A DNA stretch of 64,000 bases from Chloroflexi bacterium CSP1-4 (GCA_001443375.1 LDXM01000014.1:1-64000); one strand, 5' to 3'; shown: positions 1-8,074, counted from the first letter of the stretch. The notes: a model not told the origin generated them from the letters alone. Numbers and translations: made by a program.

Positions 1-606
1 GAGACCGGCCTCTTCGAGCTCCTCGCGGAGCAGAACATCAAGGCCTTCGGCAAGTACGCGTTCGCGCGCCTCGTGGTCATGGACCCCCACGCCTACAACG
101 CCTTCCGCAACCACTACCCGCGGCTGGGCTGGACGGGCGAGGTGCTGCACTACACGCAGTTCCTCGCCGAGCACGTCGAGCGCATCGCCTGGCGCTCCCG
201 CGTGGACCTCGAGGTCACCTACCACGACCCGTGCTACCTCGGGCGCAACAACGGCGAGTACGACGCGCCGCGCAAGCTCCTCGCGGCGATCCCCGGCGTG
301 CGCCTCGCCGAGATGCCCCACAACCGGGCCAACGGCTACTGCTGCGGCGGTGGTGGCGGGGGCATGTGGCTCGACGGCTTCGTGGCCGAGCACGTCTCGG
401 AGCGCCTCTCCGAGCGGCGCGTGCGCGAGGCCGTGGCCACGGTGGGCACCGACGGCAGCGGGGTGCTCTCGGTGGCCTGCCCCTACGAGCCGTCGCGCTT
501 CGAGGACGCGGTGAAGTCCACCGGCAACGACGGCCGCATCGTCGTGCGCGACATCATCGAGCTGATCGACCAGGCGATGCAGCCGCTGCCCGCCACAACG
601 GCATGA
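1..606 (+). CDS. CCG-domain Fe-S oxidoreductase, HdrB/HdrD-like (sHdrB3-type), C-terminal fragment
   Basis: The reading frame is open from base 1, so the N-terminus lies upstream of the window; 201 residues are visible. They hold a complete C-terminal cysteine-rich (CCG) domain: HDPCYLGR, then NGYCCGGGGGG, then VACP. Such domains bind the non-cubane 4Fe-4S cluster that handles disulfides in heterodisulfide reductase subunit B/D. The fragment is clearly paralogous to the C-terminus of the membrane protein at 2370-4676 (matching GLFE, HDPCYL and CCG blocks). It is followed 13 bases later by etfB and etfA, so it probably passes electrons to the flavoprotein. In type II sHdr clusters a third HdrB-like protein stands beside etfAB, and this fits that position. 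A glycolate- or lactate-oxidase Fe-S subunit is the alternative, but no FAD-oxidase gene is adjacent. Confidence 0.8.
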   Translation, partial: ETGLFELLAEQNIKAFGKYAFARLVVMDPHAYNAFRNHYPRLGWTGEVLHYTQFLAEHVERIAWRSRVDLEVTYHDPCYLGRNNGEYDAPRKLLAAIPGVRLAEMPHNRANGYCCGGGGGGMWLDGFVAEHVSERLSERRVREAVATVGTDGSGVLSVACPYEPSRFEDAVKSTGNDGRIVVRDIIELIDQAMQPLPATTA

Positions 607-619
607 ACGAGGAGGACCC

Positions 620-1384
620 ATGGAACTGGTCGTACTGGTCAAGCAGGTGCCCGATCTCGCCGAGGAGCTCGAGATCGACGCCTCCGGCACCGACCTCGCC
701 CGCGAGTGGATGAGCTTCGTGGCCAGCGAATGGGACGAGTACGCCCTCGAGGAGGCGCTGCAGCTGCGCGACGAGGCCGGCGGTCGCGTGACCTGCCTGG
801 CCCTCGACACCGGGTCGGTGGACGAGCTGCTCGCGACCTGCCTGGCTCGCGGCGCCGATCGCGCCGTCAAGGTGGGCGCCTTCGAGCGCGGGCCCGACTC
901 GCACACCGCCGCGCGGGCCTTCGCCGCCGCGCTGCGCACGCTGCCCCACGACCTCGTGCTGACCGGCGTGCAGGCCATCGACGACCTCGACGGCCAGGTG
1001 GGCCCGCTGGTGGCCACCGAGCTGGGTCTGCCCCATGTCAGCGTCGTGACCCACATCAAGCTCGCGGGCAGCGCGGCCACGGTCCACCAGGAGTACGCCG
1101 GCGGCCTCGTGGCCGAGTTCGAGGTCGACCTGCCGGCGGTGCTTGGCGTCCAGACCTCGCGCGAGGCGCCGCGCTACGCGCCCGTCAGCCGGGTGCGCCA
1201 GATCATGAAGACCGCCGAGATGGAGCAGGTCGACGTCGCGGTCGCGGCCGGCTCCGGGTTGACGATCGAGGCCATGAGCGTGCCGGAGACGGGACGCGCG
1301 GCGGAGATGATCGCCGGCAGCCCCGGGGCGGTGGCCGACCGGATCGCCGCCATCCTCCGCGAGCGCGGCATCGTGAAGGCGTAG
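620..1384 (+). CDS. etfB: Electron transfer flavoprotein beta subunit
   Basis: 254 residues, normal length for EtfB. The N-terminus VKQVPD and the central GVQAIDDLDGQVGPL block are EtfB hallmarks; the latter shapes the AMP-binding or second-flavin pocket. The ATG at 620 is preceded by a strong GAGGAGGA ribosome-binding site at 609-616. It pairs with EtfA 9 bases downstream to form the soluble heterodimer that carries electrons from dehydrogenases to a membrane quinone reductase. That reductase is plausibly the third gene of the operon (2370-4676). No acyl-CoA dehydrogenase lies nearby, so the electron donor is more likely the upstream Hdr-like protein. Confidence 0.93.
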   Translation: MELVVLVKQVPDLAEELEIDASGTDLAREWMSFVASEWDEYALEEALQLRDEAGGRVTCLALDTGSVDELLATCLARGADRAVKVGAFERGPDSHTAARAFAAALRTLPHDLVLTGVQAIDDLDGQVGPLVATELGLPHVSVVTHIKLAGSAATVHQEYAGGLVAEFEVDLPAVLGVQTSREAPRYAPVSRVRQIMKTAEMEQVDVAVAAGSGLTIEAMSVPETGRAAEMIAGSPGAVADRIAAILRERGIVKA

Positions 1385-1393
1385 GGGAGACCG

Positions 1394-2356
1394 ATGAGCA
1401 ACGACATCTTCGTCCTGGTCGAACACCGCGACGGCGCCGTCGCGGAGAGCGCTTACGAGCTGCTGGGTCGGGCTCGGGAGCTGGCTGCCGCCACCAGCGG
1501 GGCGGCCGTGGCCCTCGTAGCCGGCGCGGCCGCCTCCTTGCTCGCCTCGCAGCTGGGCGCCGCCAGCCGCGTCATCGCCGTCGAGGACGCCTCGCTGGCG
1601 GAGTTCACGCCCGCGGCCTGGCAGGCCGCGCTGGCGCCGCTCATCGCCGAGCGGCAGCCGCTGCTACTGCTCGTCCCCAACTCCGGCTCGGGCATGGACG
1701 TGGCCGCAGGCCTTTCCGCGGCCACCGGCCTGCCCCTCGCCGCGTACGCCGTGGACGTGGCCATCGCCGGCGGCTCGCCGACAGTCACCTGCCAGCTCTA
1801 CGCCGGCAAGATCAACGTCCGCGTCCGTTTCGACGGCGGTCGCGGCATCGCCACGGTCGTCGCCGGCGCCTTTCCCGCCGCGGCCGGCCAGGCGGCCGGT
1901 TCGCCGGCCGTGGAGCGCGTCGCGCCGGCCGCCGCCGACGCCCGGATCCGCTTCCGCCGCCTCATCCGACCCGAGGCGGGCGGCGTGGACATCACCAAGG
2001 AGTCGATCCTCGTCTCGATCGGGCGCGGCATCGGCGAGGCCGACAACGTGGAGCTTGCCGAGCGGCTGGCGGCGGCGCTGGGCGGTGCCGTCTCCTCCTC
2101 GCGTCCGGTGGCCGACGCGGGCTGGCTGCCGCGGACACGCCAGGTCGGCAAGTCCGGCCTGCGGGTGAAACCGAAGCTGTACCTCGCGCTCGGTATCAGC
2201 GGCGCGCCGGAGCACCTGGAGGGGATGCGCGACGCCGAGCTGATCGTGGCCGTCAACACGGACGCGCACGCACCGATCTTCGGTGTCGCCCACTACGGGG
2301 CGGTGGCCGACATCCTCGAGGTCATGCCGGCGCTGACCCAGCGCCTGGGCGGCTGA
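1394..2356 (+). CDS. etfA: Electron transfer flavoprotein alpha subunit
   Basis: 320 residues. The C-terminal FAD-binding domain is well conserved: GRGIG near residue 209, SSRPVADAGW, QVGKSG, LYLALGISGAPEHLEGM and the closing APIFGVAHYGAVAD. The N-terminal half is the weaker conserved alpha/beta domain. A GGGGAGA ribosome-binding site precedes ATG 1394, just after the etfB stop. EtfA and EtfB form the FAD-carrying complex. Placement directly before a membrane Fe-S protein supports a route from cytoplasmic oxidation to menaquinone. Confidence 0.93.
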   Translation: MSNDIFVLVEHRDGAVAESAYELLGRARELAAATSGAAVALVAGAAASLLASQLGAASRVIAVEDASLAEFTPAAWQAALAPLIAERQPLLLLVPNSGSGMDVAAGLSAATGLPLAAYAVDVAIAGGSPTVTCQLYAGKINVRVRFDGGRGIATVVAGAFPAAAGQAAGSPAVERVAPAAADARIRFRRLIRPEAGGVDITKESILVSIGRGIGEADNVELAERLAAALGGAVSSSRPVADAGWLPRTRQVGKSGLRVKPKLYLALGISGAPEHLEGMRDAELIVAVNTDAHAPIFGVAHYGAVADILEVMPALTQRLGG

Positions 2357-2369
2357 GCTCCCGGCCCAG

Positions 2370-4676
2370 ATGTTCGACCGGTCGGTCACGCGGGAGGTCT
2401 TCGAGGGGCTCGGCACCGCCGGCGAGGTGGTCTTCTACCTCCTGACCCTGCTGGTCACGATCGTCTTCTTCGTCGGCCTGGGGCTCAAGGTGCGCAAGTA
2501 CCTCCGGGGCCGCGCCGAGGATCGCTTCCGGCCGCCGGCGGACTTCGTCCAGAACGCCCTCCGCGGCCTGATCTCGGCCGCCACGGGGGCCACGGTGGCC
2601 AAGCGCGACCGCTTCGCGGGCGTCTTCCACCTGGCGGTCATGTGGGGCTTCGTGGTGCTCTTCATCGGCACCGCCATCCTCACCATCGAGACCGACATCG
2701 TGGGCATCTTCGCCCCGCAGTACCGCTTCTTCCACGGCACCTTCTACATCGTCTATTCGGTCATCCTCGACGTGCTCGGGCTGGTCATGATCGTGGGCCT
2801 CGTGGCGCTCGCCGTGCGGCGGGCGCGCTTCCGCAAGCCGGCCCTCGACTACGGGCGCGTGGACCTCGAGGGCGCGACCACGAACCGGGGAGGCTTTGCC
2901 GTCGGCGACAGCGTCTTCCTGGGCTGGCTGCTCCTGCTGGGCATCGGGGGCTTTCTCGTCGAGGCGCTGCGCATCGTGGCCCACGACTTCCCCTGGTTCG
3001 AGGTCTGGTCCCCCGTCGGCTGGGTCCTGGCCGGCCTCTTCAGCACGCTGGGGCTGGGCGCCGAGGTCGCCGGCTCGCTGCACCTCGTCTTCTGGTGGGG
3101 CCACGCGCTCATGGCGCTGGCCTTCGTCGCCTACATCCCCTTCGCCAAGGCGATCCACATGCTGACCGCCGGCGCGAACCTGGCGCTGCGCTCGCCGCTC
3201 GCCGGTCGGCGCCTGCCGGTCCTGCCGGCGACATCCGTCGCCGCCATCGCGGGCCTGGCCGCACCGGTCGTCGCCGATGGCCACGTCGGGCTGCGTGACC
3301 TGGCCGACTTCTCCTGGAAGCAGCTGCTCGACTTCGACGCCTGCACGAAGTGCGGACGCTGCCACGTGGCCTGCCCGGCCGTCGCCTCGGGTGCGCCCCT
3401 CTCGCCGCGCGACCTCATCCTCGACCTGCGCCAGCAGGCGGACGCTGCCTGGGCGATCCTGGCGCCGGGCGCTGAGCAGCGCAGCGACCGCGTCTACGGC
3501 GACGGCGTCGCGGCAGCCGCGGCGACGAACGGCAACGGCGCGGGACCGGCCCCCTGGGAGCCGACCCCGCCCGGGCCCGGCGGCCTCATGGCGGGCGGCC
3601 TCATCAAGGCCGACACGCTCTGGTCGTGCACGACCTGCCTGGCCTGCGTCGAGGCCTGCCCGGTCGGCATCGAGCACGTGCCGGCCATCGTGGGCATGCG
3701 CCGCTCGCTCGTGGACCTGGGTATCGTCGAACCCGGCCTGCAGACGGCCTTCACGAACCTGGCCAAGCAGGGCAACTCCTTCGGGCAGTCCGGCCGCACC
3801 CGTGGCCGGTGGAGCGACGGCTTGCCGGTGCCGGTCCGCGACGCCCGCCGCGAGTCCGTGGAGTGGCTCTGGTTCGTGGGCGACTTCGCCTCCTTCGACG
3901 TGCGCGTGCAGGAGGCGACCCGCCTCGTGGCGCGCGTCTTCCAGGAGGGCGGCCTCGACTTCGGCATCCTCTTCGACGGCGAGCGCAACGCCGGCAACGA
4001 CATCCGCCGCGCGGGCGAGGAGGGGCTCTTCGAGGTCCTCGCCGAGCACAACATCGGGCAGCTCTCCAAGGCGCGCTTCAAGCGCATCGTCACCACCGAC
4101 CCGCACACGCTCAACACGCTGCGCTTCGAGTACCCGCAGTTCGGCGGCGACTTCTCGGTGTGGCACTACAGCGAGCTGCTGACGTGGCTGTTCAAGCAGG
4201 GCCGCCTCAGCGCTGCCAGCCCGGTCGCCCGGCGCGTGACGTACCACGACCCCTGCTACCTGGCCCGCTACAGTGAGGTCACGCGTGCCCCGCGCGAGGT
4301 GCTGGCCGCGGTCGGCGCGGAGCTCGTGGAGATGCCGCGCAACGGCGCCAACACGTTCTGCTGCGGCGCCGGTGGCGGGCGGATCTGGATGGACGACTCG
4401 GGCCTCCGCGAGCGCCCCTCGGAGAACCGGATCCGCGAGGCAGCGGCGCTCGAGGCGGTGACCGACTTCGTGACCGCCTGCCCCAAGGACCTCACGATGT
4501 ACACCGCGGCGGCCAAGGCGACCGGCCACGGCGACCGGCTGGCCGTGATCGACTTGGTCGAGCTGGTGGCCCAGGCGATCGGCCTGCCGGACGAGGTCCC
4601 CGCCGAACCCGAGGCGGCGCCCGAGGTCGCGGCATTGGCCACCTCTGGGGCCCCCTCTGAGGCCGCCGTGGCATGA
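2370..4676 (+). CDS. Membrane EtfAB:menaquinone oxidoreductase-like Fe-S protein (HdrDE-like fusion)
   Basis: 768 residues. The N-terminal ~265 residues contain five or six membrane helices (about 20-42, 86-108, 124-150, 181-204, 236-262) with histidines suited to a cytochrome-b/NarI-like domain. Two CxxCxxCxxxC ferredoxin motifs follow, at Cys325-335 and Cys420-430, then two CCG-type domains. The C-terminal CCG domain is intact (Cys629, Cys664/665, Cys704). In the first, positions where relatives usually have cysteine are Asp505 and Asn540. This architecture is that of EMO (DUF224-type) proteins that transfer electrons from EtfAB to menaquinone, and the gene follows etfBA by 13 bases. It ends in an ATGA overlap with the next gene. 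Direction of flow cannot be read from sequence. Confidence 0.85.
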   Translation: MFDRSVTREVFEGLGTAGEVVFYLLTLLVTIVFFVGLGLKVRKYLRGRAEDRFRPPADFVQNALRGLISAATGATVAKRDRFAGVFHLAVMWGFVVLFIGTAILTIETDIVGIFAPQYRFFHGTFYIVYSVILDVLGLVMIVGLVALAVRRARFRKPALDYGRVDLEGATTNRGGFAVGDSVFLGWLLLLGIGGFLVEALRIVAHDFPWFEVWSPVGWVLAGLFSTLGLGAEVAGSLHLVFWWGHALMALAFVAYIPFAKAIHMLTAGANLALRSPLAGRRLPVLPATSVAAIAGLAAPVVADGHVGLRDLADFSWKQLLDFDACTKCGRCHVACPAVASGAPLSPRDLILDLRQQADAAWAILAPGAEQRSDRVYGDGVAAAAATNGNGAGPAPWEPTPPGPGGLMAGGLIKADTLWSCTTCLACVEACPVGIEHVPAIVGMRRSLVDLGIVEPGLQTAFTNLAKQGNSFGQSGRTRGRWSDGLPVPVRDARRESVEWLWFVGDFASFDVRVQEATRLVARVFQEGGLDFGILFDGERNAGNDIRRAGEEGLFEVLAEHNIGQLSKARFKRIVTTDPHTLNTLRFEYPQFGGDFSVWHYSELLTWLFKQGRLSAASPVARRVTYHDPCYLARYSEVTRAPREVLAAVGAELVEMPRNGANTFCCGAGGGRIWMDDSGLRERPSENRIREAAALEAVTDFVTACPKDLTMYTAAAKATGHGDRLAVIDLVELVAQAIGLPDEVPAEPEAAPEVAALATSGAPSEAAVA

Positions 4677-5134
4677 GCGCGACCGTCGAGCCGGACGCGT
4701 ACCGGGTGCTGGAGGCGCTGGCCGTGAACCTGCGCGCCCGCGTGCGCGAGCAGCGACGGGCGGAGGAGCGCCTGGCGGGCTTCGCCTTCCGCGAGAGCGG
4801 GGCGGCGGTCGGGTCGGTGGAGTCTGGCGCCGCGCCCGCGACCGATTGGCGCTACTACCTCGCCCGCACCTTCCGCGAGGCATCGGAGCCGTCGACCCTC
4901 GCCCTCCTGCTGAGCCTGCGCTCCGGCGAGCGGCCGCTGCGGGAGCTGGGCGAGGACCATCTTGCCGTGGCCGACCAGGTGGGACGCCTGGCCACGGCCG
5001 GCCTGGTCTCGCGCCCCCTCGACAGCGAGCGGGTCTCGCTGGCGCCGCTGGGCGAGGCCGTGCTGGCGCTGTACGACGCGCTCGAGGCGCGCCTCAGCGC
5101 GGGCCCCGATGGGGACGGGAGACCGGTTCGGTGA
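4673..5134 (+). CDS. Small hypothetical protein of the etf/lbp operon, possibly winged-helix
   Basis: 153 residues, not recognised by family. It is soluble and rich in Arg, Glu and Leu. Residues about 55-140 have alternating helix-like blocks and a stretch resembling a winged-helix fold (RPLRELGEDHLAVADQVGRL, then LVSRPLDSERVSLAPLGEAV). No cysteine is present, so it is not a metal protein. It begins in a 4-base ATGA overlap with the membrane oxidoreductase and ends in a GTGA overlap with the zinc-ribbon gene, so production is coupled to both. An adaptor or regulator for the locus is possible; this is inference. Confidence 0.6.
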   Translation: MSATVEPDAYRVLEALAVNLRARVREQRRAEERLAGFAFRESGAAVGSVESGAAPATDWRYYLARTFREASEPSTLALLLSLRSGERPLRELGEDHLAVADQVGRLATAGLVSRPLDSERVSLAPLGEAVLALYDALEARLSAGPDGDGRPVR

Positions 5135-5457
5135 ACTGCCCCTACTGCGCCGCGCCCGGCACACGCATGGAAACGCACGCCCACCTCGGGACGGATCATG
5201 CCGACCAGGTGCGCATGTTCCGCGACGAGGCCAAGGACCAGGCCCGCTTCGCCCTGGGCTGCCCCTTCTGCGACGAGGGCCTGGAGCGCGTGGCCAACCC
5301 GCGCGGGCGCGAGCCCGGGTTCCTCGAGGAGTTCCGGCGCGAGATCACGCTCGTCGCTTTCGACCTCCTGCTCTACCATCTTCACGCGTCTCACGCCGAG
5401 CTTGTGGGGCTTCCGGCGATCCCCGTGGACGAGCCCACACCAGGAGAGACGAGATGA
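5131..5457 (+). CDS. Small zinc-ribbon-like protein (CxxC...CxxC)
   Basis: 108 residues from GTG 5131, which overlaps the preceding stop (GTGA) and has GGGAG 9 bases upstream. Two CxxC knuckles (Cys3/Cys6 and Cys44/Cys47) with nearby His16, His18 and His23 suggest one bound zinc. The C-terminal half is predicted helical. I do not recognise the family. It ends in an ATGA overlap with the first lipoate-binding protein gene, so it belongs to the same transcript and may act on the lipoyl carriers or their ligase; that role is conjecture. Confidence 0.6.
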   Translation: MNCPYCAAPGTRMETHAHLGTDHADQVRMFRDEAKDQARFALGCPFCDEGLERVANPRGREPGFLEEFRREITLVAFDLLLYHLHASHAELVGLPAIPVDEPTPGETR

Positions 5458-5891
5458 CCGACGTCCGTGGCTGCAACATCCCCGAAGACCTGTACTACTG
5501 GGTGGAGAAGCACGTCTGGGTCCGCGACGACGGCGACGACGTCGTCACCGTGGGCATCACGGACGTGGCCCAGCACCTCGCCAACCGCGTCGTGGCCGTG
5601 ACCACGAAGCGCCCGGGCAAGCTCCTCGAGCGGGGCCAGAGCGTGGCCACGGTCGAGAGCGGGAAGTGGGTCGGCCCGGTGCCCACGCCGATCAACGGCG
5701 AGGTCCTGGAGGTCAACCCCCGCCTCGCGAGCGAGCCGACCATCGTCAACGACGATCCCTACGGCGAGGGCTGGATCGTCCGCCTCAAGGCGACCCTCTG
5801 GTCCGTCCAGCGGGCGGAGATGCACACCGGCGTCCATGCCGTGGACGAATACCGGGCCTTCCTCGAGGCCCAGGGGATCAGCTGCGCCTGA
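5454..5891 (+). CDS. lbpA: GcvH-like lipoate-binding protein, LbpA type (copy 1)
   Basis: 145 residues with the hammerhead fold of glycine-cleavage H protein. The lipoyl-lysine region reads ESGKWVGPVPTPINGEV, so Lys71 should carry lipoate. No gcvP or gcvT is present, while etf, Hdr-like, lipoate ligase and DsrE genes flank it, which is the context of the LbpA carriers of sHdr sulfur oxidation. Cys7 near the N-terminus and a cysteine two residues before the C-terminus recur in the tandem copy. It starts in an ATGA overlap with the zinc-ribbon gene and ends in TGATG with copy 2. The cargo would be sulfur species bound to dihydrolipoate, if the sHdr reading is right. Confidence 0.82.
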   Translation: MTDVRGCNIPEDLYYWVEKHVWVRDDGDDVVTVGITDVAQHLANRVVAVTTKRPGKLLERGQSVATVESGKWVGPVPTPINGEVLEVNPRLASEPTIVNDDPYGEGWIVRLKATLWSVQRAEMHTGVHAVDEYRAFLEAQGISCA

Positions 5892-6343
5892 TGAGCGTCT
5901 ACCGGGGCTGCGACATCCCTGGCGACCTGTTCTTCGACGTGGACCGCGACGTGTGGATCCGGCCCGCGCCGGACGGCACGCTCACGCTGGGCCTGACCGA
6001 CCCGGCCCAGACGCGCTCCGGCAAGGTCCTGCACATCCTCTTCAAGAAGCCCGGCCGCCACCTCGACGCCGGGCAGAGCGCGGCCACCATCGAGACCGCC
6101 AAATGGGCCGGCCCCTTCCCGACGCCCGTGTCCGGCACGATCGCCGAGACGAACGAAGCGACCTTCCGGGCCGACATCCTGATCGCCAACCGCGATCCCT
6201 ACGGCGCGGGCTGGATCGTGCGGCTGGAGCCGGATGAATGGGCGCCCGAGGCGCAAGGGCTGGTCACGGGGGAGGCCGCCGTGCAACGCTACGAGACCCG
6301 CATCGACGAGCTGGGCCTGAACTGCTTCCGCTGTGCCGACTGA
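5891..6343 (+). CDS. lbpA: GcvH-like lipoate-binding protein, LbpA type (copy 2)
   Basis: 150 residues, a diverged tandem paralog of the preceding gene. The modification site ETAKWAGPFPTPVSGTI again places the lysine at residue 71, and the RDPYGAGWIV segment matches DDPYGEGWIV of copy 1. Cys7 is shared, and the tail has two cysteines (GLNCFRCAD). The start ATG overlaps the previous stop by one base. Two different carriers may serve different partner enzymes. The ligase gene follows within 11 bases, so the carriers and the enzyme that would lipoylate them are made together. Confidence 0.82.
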   Translation: MSVYRGCDIPGDLFFDVDRDVWIRPAPDGTLTLGLTDPAQTRSGKVLHILFKKPGRHLDAGQSAATIETAKWAGPFPTPVSGTIAETNEATFRADILIANRDPYGAGWIVRLEPDEWAPEAQGLVTGEAAVQRYETRIDELGLNCFRCAD

Positions 6344-6353
6344 GGAGCCGACC

Positions 6354-7442
6354 ATGACCGCCTCGCCCATCCGCCTGCTCGACCTGGCGCCGGTCTCGCC
6401 GCTGCGCTCGCAGACGATCTACCACGCCGTCGGCTACGCCCTGGGGGCCGACTCGCCCGACACGATCATGCTCGTCTCGCCGAACGCGCCATACGTCAGC
6501 ATCGGCCGTCACCAGGACGCCGCCCGCGAGGTGGACCTACCCTACTGCGCCGAAGCCGGCTACCCGGTGATCCGGCGCGAGATCGGCGGCGGTGCCGTCT
6601 ACCTCGACGGCAACCAGCTCTTCACGCAGTGGATCTTCCATGCCGACCACCTGCCGGCCACCGTCGAGGAGCGTTTCGTCGTCTACGCCGACTCCCTGGT
6701 GAGGACGTACCGTGCCTTGGGCATCGCGGCCGAGCACCGGCCGATCAACGACATCCACGTCGCCGGGCGCAAGATCGGCGGCACCGGTGCCGCACGCATG
6801 GACGGCGCCGAGGTCGTCGTGGGCAGCCTCATGTTCGACTTCGACGTGGCGACCATGGCGCGCGTCCTTAAGGTGCCCAGCGAGAAGTTCCGCGACAAGA
6901 TCATCCAGTCGCTGACCGACTACATGACCACGATGCGCAAGGAGCTGGGCGAGCCGCCGGCGCGCGAAACCGTCATCGCGGCCTACCTCGATGCCTGCCG
7001 CGCCGTCCTGGGCCGCGACATCGAGCGCGGCGAGCTGCGCGCCGACGAGCTGGCCCTGGCCGAGAAGCTCGACGCCCGCTTCGCCGGCCGCGAGTGGCTC
7101 GAGGAGGCCGGCGGGCTGCGCAAGCCGTTCGTGAAGATCCACGAGGGCGTGCGCGTGGCCGAAGCGGCCCACAAGGCGCCCGGCGGGCTGATCCGCTGCG
7201 TGCTCCGCGTACGCGACGGCCACATCGACGACGTCGCTTTCTCGGGCGACTTCACTGCGCGGCCGCCGTCCATGCCGTTCGACCTCGACGAGCTGCTGGC
7301 AGGGAGCGAGATCTCAGAGAAGATGGTATCCGAGAAGATCGAGGACTACTATCGGCGGGTGCGGCCGGAGATCCCGGGCGTGGCGCCGAGCGACTGGGTC
7401 GCCGCGGTGATGCGAGCGGCCGAAACGGAAGCGCCGGCCTGA
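6354..7442 (+). CDS. lplA: Lipoate-protein ligase A family
   Basis: 362 residues from ATG 6354, chosen over the in-frame GTG 6333 because GAGGAG at 6342-6347 is correctly spaced. Ligase motifs are clear: RREIGGGAVYLD (residues 74-85) for the lipoyl-AMP site and NDIHVAGRKIGGT with the catalytic-type Lys140. About 110 residues after the catalytic domain match the C-terminal accessory domain of long LplA enzymes. It activates lipoate with ATP and attaches it to a lysine on a carrier protein. Its placement right after two GcvH-like genes suggests these are its substrates, as with the dedicated ligase found in sHdr gene clusters. Confidence 0.88.
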   Translation: MTASPIRLLDLAPVSPLRSQTIYHAVGYALGADSPDTIMLVSPNAPYVSIGRHQDAAREVDLPYCAEAGYPVIRREIGGGAVYLDGNQLFTQWIFHADHLPATVEERFVVYADSLVRTYRALGIAAEHRPINDIHVAGRKIGGTGAARMDGAEVVVGSLMFDFDVATMARVLKVPSEKFRDKIIQSLTDYMTTMRKELGEPPARETVIAAYLDACRAVLGRDIERGELRADELALAEKLDARFAGREWLEEAGGLRKPFVKIHEGVRVAEAAHKAPGGLIRCVLRVRDGHIDDVAFSGDFTARPPSMPFDLDELLAGSEISEKMVSEKIEDYYRRVRPEIPGVAPSDWVAAVMRAAETEAPA

Positions 7443-7467
7443 GCCCGGCGACATGGAGGTGGCACAG

Positions 7468-8064
7468 ATGGTCCAGGCATCCGAAACCATGACCGGCGCG
7501 GGCGATCTCGACGCCCTCATCCGCGACCGCGTCGATGCGCTCGTCACGACCCGCGTCGACGAGCTGATGGCGCTCGAGGCGGCCAGGAAAGCCGCCAAGC
7601 CCAAGAAGCTGTCGATCATCGCCACCAAGGGCACGCTCGACTGGGCCTACCCGCCGCTCATCCTGGCCACGACGGCCAAGACCCTGGGCTGGGAGGTCGG
7701 CATCTTCTTCACCTTCTACGGGCTGAAGATCCTGCAGAAGAAGCGCAACCTCGAGGTCGGCACCACGGGCAACCCGGCCATGCCCATGCCGATCACCATG
7801 CCCCAGCTCATGACCGCCCTGCCCGGGATGACCCCGATGGCCACCTGGATGATGAAGCGCCAGTTCAAGGATCACGGCGTGGCCTCCATCGACGAGCTCC
7901 TCGACCTGGCCGTGGAGATGGGCGTCAAGCTCATCCCATGTGGCATGACCATGGACGTCTTCGGCTTCAGCAAGGACGGGTTCATCGACGGCATCGAGCC
8001 GGTCTGCGGCGCGACGCACTTCCTCGACTGGGCCTCCGACTCGGACGTCTCGCTCTTCGTCTGA
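7468..8064 (+). CDS. DsrE/DsrF/DrsH-like family protein (DsrE3 type)
   Basis: 198 residues from ATG 7468, which has GGAGGT 7 bases upstream; an in-frame ATG at 7453 has none. The core starts with LSIIATKGTLDWAYPPLILA, typical of DsrE-fold proteins, and carries cysteines at 158 (PCGMTMDVFG) and 180. A Met/Pro-rich insertion (PAMPMPITMPQLMTALPGM) is characteristic of the DsrE3/DrsE-like subgroup. Such proteins bind or transfer persulfide sulfur and accompany Hdr-like sulfur-oxidation genes. It closes the operon, 25 bases after lplA. Sulfur transfer is inferred from family and context. Confidence 0.8.
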   Translation: MVQASETMTGAGDLDALIRDRVDALVTTRVDELMALEAARKAAKPKKLSIIATKGTLDWAYPPLILATTAKTLGWEVGIFFTFYGLKILQKKRNLEVGTTGNPAMPMPITMPQLMTALPGMTPMATWMMKRQFKDHGVASIDELLDLAVEMGVKLIPCGMTMDVFGFSKDGFIDGIEPVCGATHFLDWASDSDVSLFV

Positions 8065-8074
8065 GCGGCACTCC

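Noticed and set aside
1..4676. Glycolate oxidase or lactate utilisation (GlcF/LldE-like) Fe-S subunits
   Set aside because: CCG proteins also occur there, but no FAD-binding oxidase gene is adjacent, and etfBA plus a membrane EMO-like protein lie between.
5454..6343. Glycine-cleavage H proteins
   Set aside because: The fold is GcvH-like, but there is no gcvT or gcvP, two copies stand in tandem, and neighbours are Etf, Hdr-like, lipoate ligase and DsrE genes. Lipoate carriers of the sHdr type fit better.
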